Shown one piece after another: positions 63,111 through 64,000 of a DNA stretch of 64,000 bases (position 1 is its first letter; every line of letters begins with the position of its first letter). A model generated the notes under the pieces. It had not been told where the DNA came from, did no database searches, and saw only the letters and a list, made by a program, of their open reading frames with translations. The translations under genes were made by a program, and so were the position numbers. The DNA lies in the NCBI GenBank assembly GCA_016712225.1, contig JADJRL010000003.1:1199001-1263000 (forward strand), given 5' to 3'. This stretch comes from Candidatus Defluviibacterium haderslevense. Its GTDB lineage: Bacteria > Bacteroidota > Bacteroidia > Chitinophagales > Saprospiraceae.

Positions 63111-64000
63111 ATAAGAGCGATCAATACTTGAGAAAACTATTACAATCAACCGACGAAAGTAATATCAATAGAACAACCCAATGGGAAAAATTAGAGTCCC
63201 GATTGGATAGCTATTATCAAAAGACTGGTAATAAAAATATACTGACATCTAAAGGATTTCTGTTAAGTACTATTCTTGTCTTACTTGTTTCAAACTTTTA
63301 TGTGTTAGATCTATTCCACAAATTAAAAAATTCAAATAACTTAGTAAAACTAGAACTCAATGCATTAGAACACAAAATAAATAATTTAGAGCGCATTTCA
63401 GAGGCGGAGTATCCGTTAGAAACAAACATCCAAAATACTTCTAATGCAAAGAATAACCTAGCAATTAATTCCGTAAAATCAAATTCTACTTTAGAACATA
63501 AGAGTAATCTTCTACATACCATTAACACTAATCAAAATAAAGAACGAATAAGTATCGAAAGAAAAAATAATAATTCAGGTCAGCCAACTACAAATCATTC
63601 AAAAAAGTTTTTTAATACACTAAACCAATCTAATCACAGTAGTAATAAGGATTATACAATAAATTCTCTTAAACCTTTGTCAAATGAGCTAAATGAATTT
63701 GGACCCTTGCAAAACGATCTTCCAATCATTGAATCCTTAAACATAGATTTTATACCTACTGCGTCTGCAATTATAAAATGGAATAGTATGGCAATCCTAC
63801 CTAATACAATAATTCCCAGAGTAGTTCGTCCACTAATAAGAAAAAATAATTATCCAGATTTATATGCTTCAATAGGTGGTTCAATAATAAAAAAAATGAA
63901 TCAACCCTATTCATCCAAGTTGGCATTTGGTAAAAATATTTCTTTTGAATCCCATTTATACCGAAAATTTGGTATGAATATAAGAGCAGAATGGGTTCAT
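63107..64000 (+). CDS. One-TM protein coupled to the sigma factor, possible anti-sigma/outer-membrane protein (cut by window edge)
   Basis: The frame is open from an ATG at 63107 to the window edge (298 codons seen, no stop). A short polar N-terminus (residues 1-46), one TM at about 49-68, then an Asn/Ser/Lys-rich stretch to about residue 240, and from about 255 a segment (YPDLYASIGGSIIKKMNQP, LAFGKNISFESHLYRKFGMNIRAEW) that looks like the first strands of an outer-membrane beta-barrel. Overlap with the sigma gene (ATGA) suggests coupled translation, as for sigma/anti-sigma pairs. I see no zinc-binding anti-sigma motif. The end lies outside the window. Confidence 0.75.
   Translation, partial: MNKSDQYLRKLLQSTDESNINRTTQWEKLESRLDSYYQKTGNKNILTSKGFLLSTILVLLVSNFYVLDLFHKLKNSNNLVKLELNALEHKINNLERISEAEYPLETNIQNTSNAKNNLAINSVKSNSTLEHKSNLLHTINTNQNKERISIERKNNNSGQPTTNHSKKFFNTLNQSNHSSNKDYTINSLKPLSNELNEFGPLQNDLPIIESLNIDFIPTASAIIKWNSMAILPNTIIPRVVRPLIRKNNYPDLYASIGGSIIKKMNQPYSSKLAFGKNISFESHLYRKFGMNIRAEWVH

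Overview
The window is AT-rich chromosomal DNA from a member of the Bacteroidota, most likely of the Saprospiria/Chitinophagia type. The evidence is type A and type B type IX secretion (T9SS) C-terminal sorting domains, promoters of the TAnnTTTG form, a transketolase split into two genes, an 1118-residue isoleucyl-tRNA synthetase with the GIHHVMG form of the HIGH motif, a RicT/PSP1 protein next to holB, and a DUF4175 protein next to an RsbW-like kinase. No rRNA, tRNA, CRISPR array or intact mobile element was seen. Most of the window is ordinary core genome; the accessory-looking parts are about 10.9-18.5 kb and 25.0-27.7 kb.

Layout. 0-5.3 kb: the start of a ROK-family kinase (cut by the window edge), a diacylglycerol-kinase-like lipid kinase, ileS, and a cold-shock gene with a clear terminator. 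5.4-10.9 kb: a tripartite RND efflux operon (adaptor, inner-membrane pump, TolC-like channel) followed by a small basic protein. 11.1-12.5 kb: non-coding DNA with degenerate 27-nt repeats that look like an eroded IS21-type end. 12.5-15.2 kb: a seven-repeat delta-60 T9SS cargo protein and a DUF6624 protein. 15.4-16.7 kb: an HxlR regulator divergent from a VOC/SRPBCC gene pair, with one perfect inverted repeat overlapping the -33 elements of both promoters. 16.9-21.3 kb: two tandem paralogous Cys-containing T9SS proteins, then an FAD oxidoreductase coupled to a NapH/CcoG-like membrane ferredoxin protein. 21.3-25.0 kb: a beta-CASP metallo-hydrolase, gltX and a polysaccharide deacetylase. 25.0-27.4 kb: a repeat-bearing intergenic region and a T9SS beta-propeller-like protein.

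27.7-40.5 kb: ricT-holB, bamA, split transketolase, a Cys/Met-metabolism PLP enzyme, radC, an ABC exporter, a small membrane protein and a GT2 glycosyltransferase. 40.5-52.2 kb: uvrB, an alpha/beta hydrolase, an M13 peptidase, an acyl-CoA dehydrogenase, a site-2 protease and two amidohydrolase genes that hold three modules, only one with an intact HxH. 52.2-58.6 kb: a type B T9SS protein with Cys repeats, a flippase, a lipoprotein, a YbeY RNase fused in frame to an alkyltransferase-like domain, DUF2147 and a small protein. 58.7-64.0 kb: an RsbW-like kinase translationally coupled to a giant coiled-coil DUF4175 protein, then an ECF sigma factor overlapping by 4 nt a one-TM protein (cut by the window edge) that may act as its anti-sigma factor.

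The most notable items are the YbeY-alkyltransferase-like fusion, the shared operator of the HxlR locus, the sigma/one-TM pair that may end in an outer-membrane barrel, the secreted Cys proteins beside an electron-transfer pair, and the IS21-like remnant. Several starts were moved because the longest frame begins at a TTG lying inside a promoter element. All functional statements are from reading the sequence and from family knowledge; no database search was run.
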